Assembly: GCA_002393955.1 (NCBI GenBank)
Contig: DGSK01000054.1
Coordinates: forward strand, 1-35,213
DNA: 35,213 nucleotides
DNA from: Lachnospiraceae bacterium UBA4364
GTDB taxonomy: Bacteria; Bacillota; Clostridia; Lachnospirales; Lachnospiraceae
Direction of reading: 5' to 3'
The translations under genes and the position numbers were made by a program. The notes beneath the pieces were generated by a model. That model made no database searches and had not been told where the DNA came from. It saw only the letters and a list, made by a program, of their open reading frames with translations. Below, piece after piece: positions 1 to 8,927 of the stretch; within the stretch, counting starts at the first letter, position 1; each line of letters starts with the position of its first letter.

Positions 1-15
1 TTCCACAGACTATAT

Positions 16-53
16 GTGGGAAGTTTTGGTAACTTACTATATAGTATTTACCG
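16..53. repeat. Intergenic repeat motif plus AT-rich palindrome downstream of dapF
   Basis: The 88 bases before the dapF stop codon hold no gene. Positions 16-30 carry GTGGGAAGTTTTGGT, one base different from a 15-mer found again at 28669-28683 and, inverted, at 35090-35104. The partner TTCCACA at 1-7 is nearly its inverted copy. It is followed by a dyad: arms GGTAA (28-32) and TTACC (48-52) flank the palindrome TACTATATAGTA (35-46). The dyad could end transcription leaving dapF, but no long T-tract follows it on the minus strand, so a terminator call is not secure. Confidence 0.5.
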
Positions 54-88
54 CATTTTATATTTAAGTTGATCCCTTACAGGTGAAA

Positions 89-931
89 TCATATTTCAAC
101 ATCACCTTCGAATACGAACTTAGCGGGACCGGTCATATAGATATTATTGTCCGACTCGCGCCATTCAACATTTATCACTCCGCCCTTTAGCTTAACTTCC
201 ACATTTCTGCCTGTTTTTCCATTCAGGATGCAGGCTGTCACGGATGCACAGGCACCTGTACCGCAGGCCAATGTTTCTCCGGTTCCTCTCTCCCACACAC
301 GCATAACGATATGGCTTTCATCCACCACTTTGACAAATTCAACATTTATGTTATTGGGGAAGCGCTCATGGTGCTCTATCACAGGTCCGGCCTTTTCCAA
401 AGGAACAGTTTCCGTATCTTCTGTAAAAATGACTGCATGGGGATTTCCCATGGAAACGCAGGTTATCCTGTATGTTTCATCACCGGCTTTTAAAGGACAG
501 TCGATCAGCACATTCGCCCCGGGTGTTTCCGGTACTGCCGGGATCCTTTCCGGTTCCAGGATAGGCGCTCCCATATTTACCGTAACAGTATCCACTTTGT
601 CATCCTTAAGATGCAGATCTACAGTACGGGTAACGCCAAAACTTTCAATTGTCAGCGGATTGCTATCTGACAGTCCCTTGTCATGGATATACTTTGCAAC
701 ACATCTGATCCCGTTTCCACACATCTCAGACCTGGAGCCATCAGCGTTGTACATCTCCATCTCGAACTCAGCTTCTTTTCCGGGGTTTATAAAGATTATC
801 CCATCGCCTCCGACGCCGAAATTCCGGTCACTGAGCTTTCTTGCAAGTCCCTGCTTATCTTCTACGTTTTCTTTGCTGCCGTCAATATAGATATAATCAT
901 TTCCGCAGCCTTCCATTTTCGTAAAATGCAT
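89..931 (-). CDS. dapF: Diaminopimelate epimerase
   Basis: Interconverts LL- and meso-2,6-diaminopimelate in the cytoplasm, the step that supplies meso-DAP for lysine and peptidoglycan. The 280-residue product has the family length and both catalytic cysteines: C71 in SEMCGNGIRC and C223 in LACGTGAC, the thiol pair of this PLP-independent epimerase. The opening MHFTKMEGCGNDY is the classical N-terminus. The frame is open eight codons further upstream, but the start at 931 is chosen because AAGGAGGAGG lies just before it and within that extension. It begins 20 bp after the glnA stop, so it is probably the last gene of the glnA operon. Nothing is odd about it; the identification is very secure. 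Confidence 0.97.
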   Translation of the reverse strand: MHFTKMEGCGNDYIYIDGSKENVEDKQGLARKLSDRNFGVGGDGIIFINPGKEAEFEMEMYNADGSRSEMCGNGIRCVAKYIHDKGLSDSNPLTIESFGVTRTVDLHLKDDKVDTVTVNMGAPILEPERIPAVPETPGANVLIDCPLKAGDETYRITCVSMGNPHAVIFTEDTETVPLEKAGPVIEHHERFPNNINVEFVKVVDESHIVMRVWERGTGETLACGTGACASVTACILNGKTGRNVEVKLKGGVINVEWRESDNNIYMTGPAKFVFEGDVEI

Positions 932-951
932 AGTCCCCTCCTCCTTAAAGC

Positions 952-2283
952 TCAATACTTATAAAGATATCTGTCAGTCTCCCACTGCGTCACCTGTTCG
1001 CTGTATTCAGCCCACTCTCTCTTCTTACCGCTTATATACAAAGGTGCAACATGCGGACCGAGAGCAGCCTTTATCAGTTCATCCTTTTCCAGTTCCTCCA
1101 CTGCATCCAGCAGATTTGAAGGAAGCGTTTCTATCTTGTACTTTTTGCGTTCTTTCTCGCTAAGCTCGAAAATATTCTTATTCACGGCTTCAGGAGGCTC
1201 GATCTTATTCTTTATACCATCCAGTCCTGCCTGTAAGCATATAGCTATGGCAAGATAAGGATTTGCTGCAGAATCAGGACTCCTTAATTCCACTCTTGTG
1301 CCTTCACCTCTTGCTGAAGGTATGCGTATAAGAGGACTGCGGTTCCTGCTGCTCCATGCAATGTGTACGGGAGCCTCATAGCCTGGCACGAGACGCTTGT
1401 AAGAATTAACAAGAGGATTCAGTATAGCCGTCATAGCCTTCATATGCTTCATAAGTCCGCCTATGAAATAATATGCCTCTTTGCTGAGACCATATTCATC
1501 CTTCGGATCCTGGAAGATATTCTTCCCCCCCTTTGAGAGGGAAAGGTTAAGATGCATACCCGATCCTGCTGTTCCATACTTAGGCTTTGGCATGAAAGTA
1601 GCGTGCTGGCCGTGGCGTCTTGCTATAGTCTTTACAGCCAGCTTAAATGTCATAATGTTGTCCGCAGTCTTCAGGGCTTCATCATATCTGAAATCTATCT
1701 CATGCTGTGCAGGTGCACACTCATGGTGTGACGCTTCGATATCAAATCCCATTTCCTCGAGGGTAAGAACCATATCACGCCTTGCATTTTCACCGAAATC
1801 CACAGGGCCGAGATCAAAATAACCTGCCCTCTCATATGCTACCGTTGTAGGCTGCGCATTCTCATCCGTCTGGAAAAGGAAGAACTCACACTCGGGGCCC
1901 ACATTGAGAGTATACCCCATATCAGCCGCTTCCTTTATTGCACGTCTAAGGATATAACGGGGATCGCCTATAAAAGGCTGACCGTCTGTGCCATACACAT
2001 CACAGATGAGCCTTGCAACTTTTCCATGCTGCGGGCGCCAGGGGAATATCTCCAATGTATCGGGATCCGGGTGAAGGTACATATCCGATTCCTCTATACG
2101 TGCAAATCCGTCTATGGAAGATCCGTCAAACATGCATTTATTTTCAAGTGCATTTTTCAGATGCGCGGAAGTTATGGCAATATTTTTAAGATTGCCGAAA
2201 ACATCGGTAAACTGAAGTCTAATGAACTCAACATTTTCTTCTTCTGCAATACGGAGGACATCCTCCTTTGTGTATCTTGCCAT
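952..2283 (-). CDS. glnA: Glutamine synthetase, type I
   Basis: Condenses glutamate, ammonia and ATP to glutamine, the main ammonia-assimilation reaction. The 443-residue product matches the short GSI-alpha form of Gram-positive bacteria rather than the adenylylated GSI-beta form. Visible motifs in order are DGSSIDGFARIEESDM, GPECEFF (metal ligands), the ATP-site stretch MPKPKYGTAGSGMH, and NSYKRLVPGYEAP with the following SSRNRSPLIRIP. The tail ends near residue 443 without the adenylylation-loop tyrosine region. AAGGAGAGAGAG precedes the ATG at 2283. It lies between a GNAT acetyltransferase gene (22 bp upstream) and dapF. GSI-alpha enzymes are normally feedback-inhibited and may act with GlnR-type regulators; no GlnR site or glnR gene is recognised here. 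Confidence 0.97.
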   Translation of the reverse strand: MARYTKEDVLRIAEEENVEFIRLQFTDVFGNLKNIAITSAHLKNALENKCMFDGSSIDGFARIEESDMYLHPDPDTLEIFPWRPQHGKVARLICDVYGTDGQPFIGDPRYILRRAIKEAADMGYTLNVGPECEFFLFQTDENAQPTTVAYERAGYFDLGPVDFGENARRDMVLTLEEMGFDIEASHHECAPAQHEIDFRYDEALKTADNIMTFKLAVKTIARRHGQHATFMPKPKYGTAGSGMHLNLSLSKGGKNIFQDPKDEYGLSKEAYYFIGGLMKHMKAMTAILNPLVNSYKRLVPGYEAPVHIAWSSRNRSPLIRIPSARGEGTRVELRSPDSAANPYLAIAICLQAGLDGIKNKIEPPEAVNKNIFELSEKERKKYKIETLPSNLLDAVEELEKDELIKAALGPHVAPLYISGKKREWAEYSEQVTQWETDRYLYKY

Positions 2284-2304
2284 CTCTCTCTCCTTTTTAT
2301 GTTT

Positions 2305-2913
2305 TTAGCCCAGCAAAGCCCTTAGCCCCGCTAACAGGTTGTCCATACTATCCACAGTCCCGTTCTTCTTCATTGGCAGGTAGGTCACGCCACAGTTTAC
2401 CTGCATTCCATCGGTTGCAACAAACCCCAGTTTTTTATAAAAACCAACTGCATTCGGAGCAGCATTAACAGTAACAGAACCATCGCCTAACCTATTGTAG
2501 CGGAAATCCTCACTCTTATCCTTATCAAGTCTTGCATCCTCACCATCAGGATTTAGGAATTCAATCGCACGCTCTACCAGCATGGTGCCGATTCCCGAGC
2601 ACTGCATTCCGGTCTTAACAAACAGCAGGGAGATAAAATTATTCTCCCGCATGGATATCATCCCGACTATCTCTTCCTCTTCACTTTCGCTGTCCCGGCA
2701 TAAGGCCACAAATACAGGATACTTACCACACAGAAAATGCTGTCTCAAAGGCTCATCTGTTATGAATTCCAGAAAACTGTCTGTTCCTTCCCTGCCATAA
2801 TCCTCTGCATGGAATTCCTTAAAGACCGACCATACAAGATGCATTACCTCATCCCATTCTTCAGGCTTTGCGGCTCTTATGGCGATGTCCACTTTTTTAT
2901 TTTCAGATTCCAC
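2305..2913 (-). CDS. GNAT family N-acetyltransferase
   Basis: Predicted acetyl-CoA dependent acetyltransferase of about 202 residues; the substrate is unknown. The GNAT core is visible: an opening AIRAAKPEEWDEVMHLVW, a central strand with EIVGMISM, the acetyl-CoA loop region around QCSGIGTMLVERAIEFL (a Q/RxxGxG/A-like motif), and the C-terminal NAVGFYKKLGFVATDG typical of the family. The start is GTG at 2913, two bases after the stop of the small membrane protein gene; the ribosome site is weak, so translational coupling is likely. A GTG seven codons later is possible. The C-terminal 35 residues extend beyond the usual fold. It sits upstream of glnA in the same orientation, but that does not identify a substrate. 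Confidence 0.85.
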   Translation of the reverse strand: MESENKKVDIAIRAAKPEEWDEVMHLVWSVFKEFHAEDYGREGTDSFLEFITDEPLRQHFLCGKYPVFVALCRDSESEEEEIVGMISMRENNFISLLFVKTGMQCSGIGTMLVERAIEFLNPDGEDARLDKDKSEDFRYNRLGDGSVTVNAAPNAVGFYKKLGFVATDGMQVNCGVTYLPMKKNGTVDSMDNLLAGLRALLG

Positions 2914-2915
2914 GG

Positions 2916-3146
2916 CTACTCACCAATATTCTGATCCACGATACCATATTCGGCTTTTTTCTCATCCTGCAGCTGCTGCAAAGTTTCTCCTATTTCCTCT
3001 GCCTGAGCCTCACCTGCAGATATCTGCTGCTTAGCTGTATTGTACTCATCAACCGTCTGCTTTGATGACCACACCATTATCATGACGGTAACCAAAACAG
3101 AAACTATCAATATCACAAGAAAAATACCGGTACCTTTTTTATTCAT
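2916..3146 (-). CDS. Small single-pass membrane protein, function unknown
   Basis: A 76-residue protein that I do not recognise. After MNKKGTG there is one hydrophobic helix (about residues 8-26, IFLVILIVSVLVTVMIMVW), then a hydrophilic tail rich in Gln, Glu and Ala that is probably a short coiled coil (about residues 33-64). The charge pattern suggests the N-terminus is inside and the tail outside or along the membrane. It lies 70 bp after metG and 2 bp before the GNAT gene, so it is probably translated with that gene. The short intergenic distances and normal composition argue for a real gene; the function is open. Confidence 0.65.
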   Translation of the reverse strand: MNKKGTGIFLVILIVSVLVTVMIMVWSSKQTVDEYNTAKQQISAGEAQAEEIGETLQQLQDEKKAEYGIVDQNIGE

Positions 3147-3216
3147 AATAAATTCCCATTTTCACTTCCATCCGGCGCCGTAAGCAACCGTCGTGCAAAA
3201 GAAAACAAGCAAATGC

Positions 3217-5217
3217 TCAGCCTATCTCGCTTCCGCTCTCAACATCGGTTTCAGGGGTCATAAGTACTACATTTCCTTCGGAATCCTCTGCACAGAGAAG
3301 CATTCCTTCAGAATCAAGTCCTGCCATTTTTGCAGGCTTTAAATTAAGCAGCACCATTACTTTTTTTCCCACCATCTGATCTGGCGAATACCACGCCTTT
3401 ATCCCGGAAAGGATCTGCTTTGTGGTATCACCGATCTTAACCTGTGAGCAGAGAAGCTTCTTGGACTTAGGCACCTCCTCACACTTAACGATCTCGCCTA
3501 CAACAAACTGGCACTTTGCGAAATCATCATATGTGATCTGCTCCTTAAGCTCCACATGTATGTCTTTCACATCATCTCCCATTGCGGCTCCGCCTGCTGC
3601 CGCATTGGGAGTCTCAGTATTATTTTCAGCCTGCTTTCTGCTCTCATAGAGAGCATCTGCCTTTTCTGTTATTTCCTTTATGTCAAGCCTTGCAAAGAGT
3701 ATCTCCGGCTCTGCAGTAACCCTGGTTCCGTCAGCAACACCTCCGAAACTTCCCAGCTCATCAAAATCAAGGAGTTTACAATTGAGCTCAGCAGCTATCT
3801 TTTCCGCAGTTTCAGGCATAAAAGGCTGTAATAGAGATGCCCCCATAAGTATGCCGGTAGCAAGATTGTACATAACAGTAGCAAGCCTGTCCTTCTTATC
3901 CTCATCCTTTGCAAGTACCCAGGGCTCAGTCTCATCAATATATTTATTGCAGCGCTTGAACACATTGAAGATTTCTGTAAGTGAATCTGCCACCCTGAGC
4001 GTCTCCATTTTCTCCTCGACCTTTGCATAAGCGCCTGTGGCAACAGCCTTTAAGTCATCATCTATTGCCTCACTTGTCCCCTTATCCTCGAGCACACCGT
4101 CAAAATACTTGTTACTCATGGAAACGGTACGCTTTACAAGATTGCCCAATGTATTGGCAAGATCTGAATTGATACGTTCTACCATGAGATCCCACGAAAT
4201 CTGTCCGTCATTGTCAAAGGGCATCTCATGAAGCACGAAATAACGTACTGCATCCACGCCGAAGAAATCCACAAGGTCATCCGCATAGAGAACATTTCCC
4301 TTGGATTTGCTCATCTTTCCATCCCCCTGCAGAAGCCAGGGATGACCGAATACCTGCTTAGGAAGCGGCTCGCCCAGGGCCATCAGGAATATAGGCCAGT
4401 ATATCGTATGGAAACGGATGATATCCTTTCCGATAAGGTGCAGATCTGCCGGCCAGTTTTTTTTGTACTGCTCCGTAGAATTGCCGTCTGTATCATATCC
4501 TATACCGGTTATATAGTTTGAAAGCGCATCAAGCCATACATAAACCACATGGTCCGGATCAAAATCAACAGGAATTCCCCATTTAAATGATGTTCTGGAA
4601 ACACACAGATCCTGAAGGCCCGGAAGCAGGAAATTGTTCATCATCTCATTCTTCCTTGCCACGGGCTGTATGAATTCCGGATGCGTATTAATATGCTCTA
4701 TAAGCCGGTCCGCATACTTGCTCATCTTGAAGAAGTATGCTTCCTCCTTTGCCGGCTTAACTTCGCGTCCGCAGTCCGGACACTTTCCGTCCACAAGCTG
4801 TCCCTGAGTCCAGAAAGACTCGCATGGCGTACAGTACATACCTTCATATGAGCCCTTATATATATCGCCCTGATCATAGAAACGTTTAAACATCTTCTGG
4901 ACCTGCTTCTCATGATAATCATCCGTTGTCCGGATAAAATAATCATACGAAGTGTTCATCAGGTCCCATATACGCCTGATCTCGGCAGCTGTCCCGTCAA
5001 CAAACTCCTTTGGGGACTTGCCGGCAGCCTTGGCCTTTTCCTCAATCTTCTGTCCATGCTCATCTGTACCTGTCTGGAACCACACATCATATCCGTCTTT
5101 TCTCTTATACCGTGCGATTGCATCGGCAAGCACTATCTCATATGTGTTCCCAATATGAGGCTTTCCTGATGCATAAGCTATAGCTGTTGTAATGTAATAT
5201 TTCCCCTTATCCTGCAT
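3217..5217 (-). CDS. metG: Methionyl-tRNA synthetase with C-terminal tRNA-binding domain
   Basis: Charges tRNA-Met with methionine in the cytoplasm. The 666-residue protein shows the class I signatures HIGN at 21-24 and KMSKS at 301-305. Four zinc-type cysteines form two CxxC pairs (C129/C132 and C146/C149). An anticodon-binding helical region follows, then a C-terminal OB-fold of about 100 residues (TYDDFAKCQFVVGEIV onward, ending with GLDSEGMLL) that is the EMAP-II-like tRNA-binding domain used for dimerisation. The start at 5217 is chosen because GGGAGG sits seven bases upstream; the longer frame to 5232 would overlap that site. A promoter-like sequence lies about 110 bp upstream. No T-box specifier or S-box signature was recognised in the leader. 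Confidence 0.97.
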   Translation of the reverse strand: MQDKGKYYITTAIAYASGKPHIGNTYEIVLADAIARYKRKDGYDVWFQTGTDEHGQKIEEKAKAAGKSPKEFVDGTAAEIRRIWDLMNTSYDYFIRTTDDYHEKQVQKMFKRFYDQGDIYKGSYEGMYCTPCESFWTQGQLVDGKCPDCGREVKPAKEEAYFFKMSKYADRLIEHINTHPEFIQPVARKNEMMNNFLLPGLQDLCVSRTSFKWGIPVDFDPDHVVYVWLDALSNYITGIGYDTDGNSTEQYKKNWPADLHLIGKDIIRFHTIYWPIFLMALGEPLPKQVFGHPWLLQGDGKMSKSKGNVLYADDLVDFFGVDAVRYFVLHEMPFDNDGQISWDLMVERINSDLANTLGNLVKRTVSMSNKYFDGVLEDKGTSEAIDDDLKAVATGAYAKVEEKMETLRVADSLTEIFNVFKRCNKYIDETEPWVLAKDEDKKDRLATVMYNLATGILMGASLLQPFMPETAEKIAAELNCKLLDFDELGSFGGVADGTRVTAEPEILFARLDIKEITEKADALYESRKQAENNTETPNAAAGGAAMGDDVKDIHVELKEQITYDDFAKCQFVVGEIVKCEEVPKSKKLLCSQVKIGDTTKQILSGIKAWYSPDQMVGKKVMVLLNLKPAKMAGLDSEGMLLCAEDSEGNVVLMTPETDVESGSEIG

Positions 5218-5328
5218 TGCAGTTCCTCCCAAAAATCTTTTTCTTTATTTAAAATCTATTTGAAATTTGAAACCATCCCATGTAACCATATTCCGGCTTT
5301 GATCAGGATAGTCACTTCTAACCTATCT

Positions 5329-5357
5329 ATTTTATCATAATTCACCGGCATCTGCCA
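5329..5357 (-). promoter_or_regulatory. Candidate extended -10 promoter for metG
   Basis: On the minus strand, TAAAAT (5334 to 5329) is preceded by TG plus one base, making an extended -10. Exactly 17 bp further upstream is TGGCAG (5357 to 5352) instead of TTGACA. Its first four bases match the -35 of the rnpB and rarA promoters in this window. Transcription would start near 5322, giving a leader of about 105 nt. This is a sequence-pattern call only. Confidence 0.5.
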
Positions 5358-5410
5358 TCCCCGGCTCGTCTGACCGTAAAGTCCCTCAGCACATCACGTC
5401 CCGGTGCAAT

Positions 5411-6166
5411 TTACAGATCGATCTCAAGCTCTACCGGACAGTGATCCGACCCCATTATCTCACTGTGTATCTTTGCTTCATTTATTGCTGATTTAAGCTT
5501 TTCCGATACCACAAAATAGTCAATACGCCATCCCGCATTCCGCTCTCTTGCTTTCATCCTGTATGACCACCAGGAATAGGCTCCCACAGCATCCGGGTAC
5601 AGATACCTGAAAGAATCCACAAAGCCCGCCGCCAGCACATCCGAAAATTTTCCTCTCTCCTCATCGGAAAACCCGGCGTTCATATGGTTGGTTGAAGGAT
5701 TCTTAAGATCTATTTCCTCGTGCGCCACATTCAGGTCGCCACAGTAGATAACCGGCTTTTTCCTATCCAGCTTTTTTATATAGTTTAAGAAATCATCCTC
5801 CCAGCACATTCGGTAATCCAGCCTTTTCAGTCCATCCTGTGAATTTGGAACATACACCGTTATAAAATAATAATTATCGAACTCAAGGGTGATCACACGG
5901 CCCTCGTGATCGTGTTCCTCCACGCCTATGCCGTAGTTTACGCTCAACGGCTCTTTCTTAGTGAATACTGCAGTCCCGGAGTACCCCTTCTTTTCAGCAT
6001 AGTTCCAGTACTGGCTGTACCCTTTAGTATCCAGGGTAAGCTGTCCCTCCTGCATCTTAGTCTCCTGGACACAGAATATATCTGCGTCCGCTTCGTTAAA
6101 GTACTCCATGAAGTTCTTGCCTACACAGGCCCTTAATCCATTTACATTCCAGGAAATAAATCTCAC
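5411..6166 (-). CDS. xth: Exodeoxyribonuclease III / AP endonuclease
   Basis: Cuts DNA at abasic sites and trims 3' ends in base-excision repair. The 251-residue protein has the whole exonuclease III signature: MRFISWNVNGLRA at the N-terminus, the metal-binding QETK, GYSGTAVF, VYVPNS, YCGDLNVAHEEID with the catalytic Asp and Asn, GWRIDYF, and the terminal GSDHCPVELEI with the catalytic Asp-His pair. The start codon is GTG at 6166, directly behind the clpA stop, with GGAGGAG lying inside the last clpA codons. This indicates translational coupling with clpA. About 180 bp of gene-free DNA, including the metG promoter, separate it from metG. The name xth follows the family; it may be annotated exoA in Gram-positives. 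Confidence 0.95.
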   Translation of the reverse strand: MRFISWNVNGLRACVGKNFMEYFNEADADIFCVQETKMQEGQLTLDTKGYSQYWNYAEKKGYSGTAVFTKKEPLSVNYGIGVEEHDHEGRVITLEFDNYYFITVYVPNSQDGLKRLDYRMCWEDDFLNYIKKLDRKKPVIYCGDLNVAHEEIDLKNPSTNHMNAGFSDEERGKFSDVLAAGFVDSFRYLYPDAVGAYSWWSYRMKARERNAGWRIDYFVVSEKLKSAINEAKIHSEIMGSDHCPVELEIDL

Positions 6167-6167
6167 G

Positions 6168-8474
6168 TCACTCCTCCGTTTTTTTTGCCGTTCTGCGCCC
6201 CGGTTTAACTATAAGCGCAGGAGTCTCATCCTTAATATCGCTCCGTCCCGCAGACCTGCCGGATCCCTTTACGGGCTGTCCCCTTTTTACGGTTATCGTT
6301 GCATTGCCGCCTTTTTTCAGTTTCCCAAAAAGTATCTCGGATACAAAGAGAGGTTTTATCTGTGAATCTATCACACGCTCTATCTCCCTCGCACCATACT
6401 CCCTGGTAATGCCCTTTTTCCGGATATAGCTAAGGGCATTCTTATCCACTGATACATCGATATTCTTCGCATTAAGCTTTTTAGTCAGCTCATTAAGCTT
6501 CTTGTCCGTAATCTGCTCAGCCATCCTGTCGCTCATATGATTGAAAGATACAATGGCACTCAGGCGGTTGCGGAACTCCGGTGAGAACACCCGCTTCACT
6601 TCCTCCATCATAATGCTGTCATTAAATGCTGCCGCACCGAAACCGATGGACTGCTTGCCTATAAGCCTTGCCCCGGCATTAGAGGTCATTATTATTATCA
6701 CATTCTTAAAATCCGCTTTCAGGCCTTTATTATCGGTAAGTGATGCATAATCCATAACCTGCAGCAGCACATTGTAAATGTCTGTATGCGCCTTTTCTAT
6801 CTCGTCTAAAAGCAGCACACAGTGAGGTGTCTTCCTGATGGCATCCGTAAGAAGACCGCCTTCTTCATAGCCCACGTATCCGGCAGGACTGCCAATAAGC
6901 TTGGATACCGTGTGCTTTTCCATATATTCACTCATATCGAAGCGGACAAATCCAATCCCCAGCTCTGAAGCCAGTACCTTGGCTACTTCTGTCTTTCCCA
7001 CACCTGTAGGTCCCACAAAAAGGAAAGATGCTATTGGCTTATTGTCGGCCAAAAGCCCTGCACGGCTCATAAGAATAGCATCCACTATCTTATGTATTGC
7101 TTCATCCTGACCAAATATCTGGCTCGATAGCCTTTCATACAGATCTTTTAATCTTACTACCTCAGACTGTTCTGCAGTAGCCTTAGGTATATTTCCAATT
7201 TCAGAAAGAACTGTTTCTATCACATCCTTGCCGACTATCTGTTTTTTCTTATCTGCTATGGGATGCATCTGTCTGTACGCACCAGCCTCATCTATCAGGT
7301 CGATAGCTTTATCCGGAAGGTATCTGCTGCCGATGAACTCTTTACTCAAGTGTACTGCGTGAGGGATCACATCCTTTGCATATTTCACCCCATGGTATTT
7401 TTCAAATCCGGGTTTTAAGCCCTCAAGTATCTTTACGGCCTCATCCTCATCAGGTTCCTTTACATCAATATTCTGGAATCTTCTTACAAGAGTAGTGTTT
7501 TTCATGAAATACTTTTTGTACTCGTCATATGTAGTAACTCCTATAAACCGTATTGCGCCCTCCTCAAGATAGGGTTTCAGCATATTTGATGCATCCATGG
7601 AGCCGCTCCCCATGGCACCTGCGCCTACGATATTGTGTATTTCATCAATAAAAACGATGGCATCCTCTATTTCGCTGAAAGCATCCATAACTTCCTTAAA
7701 ACGCAGTTCAAATTCCCCCCTGTACTGGGTACCGGCAAGCAGTTCTGACAGATCAAGCCTGTATATCTTCACCTCTTTAAGAGTTTCAGGAACATTTCCC
7801 GCATTGATCCTTGCAGCAAGACCGTTTACTATGGCAGTTTTGCCCACGCCCGACTCACCTACCAGCAGCGGATTATTTTTTTCCCTGCGCAGAAGTATAC
7901 GGATCATACGGTCAATTTCCTTGTCCCTGCCTATGAGCGGACGCGATGCAGAAACAGTTTCATTAAGCACATCCGCATATTCTTTTACAAAATCTTCCGG
8001 TTCCTCCACCGTTTTGTCCTTAGCCTCGCCATCTTCGCCTTCATACAGCAGATGAACTGCAGAATTAAAATCTCCGGCGTCTCCAACCTCATTTTCCAGA
8101 TAGAACAGGGCAAAACTGTCACGCTGGTTCATGACTCCCCATATAATGTGGTACAGATAGATATTATCGCTGCCATTTTTAAGTGCGGTTTCTGCCGCTA
8201 TCTCAATAGTGGAGGCCATTGCATCCGATATGCGATTCTCCATATCGGTATCTTCAAGGTCTGTCCGCTTGGGCAGAATATCCGTGATAAATTCCATCAG
8301 ATTATCCCGGAAATTTTTTATATTCCCGCCGCACATTTTCATTGCCCTTGCAAATATGGGATCCTCTGTCGCCGCTGCCAGAACATGCTCCGGCGTCACA
8401 TATTCACTTCCGCAGGTTATTGCAAGTTTTATTGCCTTTTTTACTGTTATATCCGTATGTTTATCAAATATCAT
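6168..8474 (-). CDS. clpA: ATP-dependent Clp protease ATP-binding subunit ClpA
   Basis: Hexameric AAA+ unfoldase that feeds proteins into ClpP. From the ATG at 8474 it has 768 residues. An N-terminal ClpN repeat domain occupies about 1-145. The first AAA module has Walker A GESGVGKT at 206-213 and Walker B FIDE at 275-278; the second has Walker A GPTGVGKT at 488-495. The ClpP-docking tripeptide IGF is at 610-612. There is no long middle (ClpB/ClpC-type) coiled-coil domain between the modules, which fits ClpA. The start is chosen because GGAGG follows the clpS stop ten bases before it; the frame nine codons longer would run into clpS. Gene order clpS-clpA supports the assignment. The basic tail after about residue 730 is extra and poorly conserved. 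Confidence 0.93.
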   Translation of the reverse strand: MIFDKHTDITVKKAIKLAITCGSEYVTPEHVLAAATEDPIFARAMKMCGGNIKNFRDNLMEFITDILPKRTDLEDTDMENRISDAMASTIEIAAETALKNGSDNIYLYHIIWGVMNQRDSFALFYLENEVGDAGDFNSAVHLLYEGEDGEAKDKTVEEPEDFVKEYADVLNETVSASRPLIGRDKEIDRMIRILLRREKNNPLLVGESGVGKTAIVNGLAARINAGNVPETLKEVKIYRLDLSELLAGTQYRGEFELRFKEVMDAFSEIEDAIVFIDEIHNIVGAGAMGSGSMDASNMLKPYLEEGAIRFIGVTTYDEYKKYFMKNTTLVRRFQNIDVKEPDEDEAVKILEGLKPGFEKYHGVKYAKDVIPHAVHLSKEFIGSRYLPDKAIDLIDEAGAYRQMHPIADKKKQIVGKDVIETVLSEIGNIPKATAEQSEVVRLKDLYERLSSQIFGQDEAIHKIVDAILMSRAGLLADNKPIASFLFVGPTGVGKTEVAKVLASELGIGFVRFDMSEYMEKHTVSKLIGSPAGYVGYEEGGLLTDAIRKTPHCVLLLDEIEKAHTDIYNVLLQVMDYASLTDNKGLKADFKNVIIIMTSNAGARLIGKQSIGFGAAAFNDSIMMEEVKRVFSPEFRNRLSAIVSFNHMSDRMAEQITDKKLNELTKKLNAKNIDVSVDKNALSYIRKKGITREYGAREIERVIDSQIKPLFVSEILFGKLKKGGNATITVKRGQPVKGSGRSAGRSDIKDETPALIVKPGRRTAKKTEE

Positions 8475-8490
8475 ATATTTATGTCCTCCG

Positions 8491-8799
8491 TCAGGCCTCA
8501 TCCAGTCTCATCTGAAACGGAAAGCCTGCTGCCCTGGCCTTTTCTATAGCCAGCCGCCTCTTGGTAGAAGCTATATCGTATGTGTATTTTGCCACAACCG
8601 CCTCGCCTTCGTGATGTACCTTCAACATCAGCGCAACTGCGGTTTCGGAATCCTTGTTAAAAATTTCCTTTAACACCTCCACAACAAAATCCATTGTTGT
8701 AACATCGTCATTAAGCATGACCACGTTATACATGGAGGGTTCCTTTAATTTAACTTTTACCTCAGCCTGCCTGCTTTTCTGCCTTTTAGCTTCTGCCAT
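8491..8799 (-). CDS. clpS: ATP-dependent Clp protease adaptor ClpS
   Basis: N-degron adaptor that hands substrates with destabilising N-terminal residues to ClpA. The 102-residue protein has a lysine-rich flexible N-terminal extension (1-18), then the folded domain with the family core YNVVMLNDDVTTMDFVVEVL, a central FNKDSETAVALMLKVHHEG and the final KRRLAIEKARAAGFPF. The Asn-Asp-Asp loop and the His-containing stretch form the N-degron pocket in characterised homologues. Its stop lies 16 bp before the chosen clpA start and the clpA ribosome site is between them, so the two are coupled. The ribosome site AAAGGAAAAGGA precedes the ATG. Confidence 0.95.
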   Translation of the reverse strand: MAEAKRQKSRQAEVKVKLKEPSMYNVVMLNDDVTTMDFVVEVLKEIFNKDSETAVALMLKVHHEGEAVVAKYTYDIASTKRRLAIEKARAAGFPFQMRLDEA

Positions 8800-8876
8800 C
8801 TGTCCTTTTCCTTTAATGTCATCTTAAAAAGTCTGTTCTGAACCGTGATCAATGATCCATAAATAATGTCCTGAGC

Positions 8877-8903
8877 AAAAAAGGGGACTGCATTGCAGCC
8901 CCC
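8877..8903 (-). terminator. Intrinsic terminator behind the small exported membrane protein gene
   Basis: On the minus strand GGGGGCTGC (8903-8895), a three-base loop and GCAGTCCCC (8891-8883) form a nine-pair stem with one G-T wobble, followed at once by six T residues (8882-8877). It closes the gene ending at 8928 and separates it from clpS. Confidence 0.85.
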
Positions 8904-8927
8904 CTTCATAATACAATCTTTCACTGC

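Noticed and set aside
147..890. 247-codon plus-strand frame across dapF
   Set aside because: Antisense shadow of a certain gene; no ribosome site and no family resemblance.
5217..5330. T-box or S-box riboswitch for metG
   Set aside because: The leader is only about 105 nt and neither the T-box sequence nor S-box core could be found.
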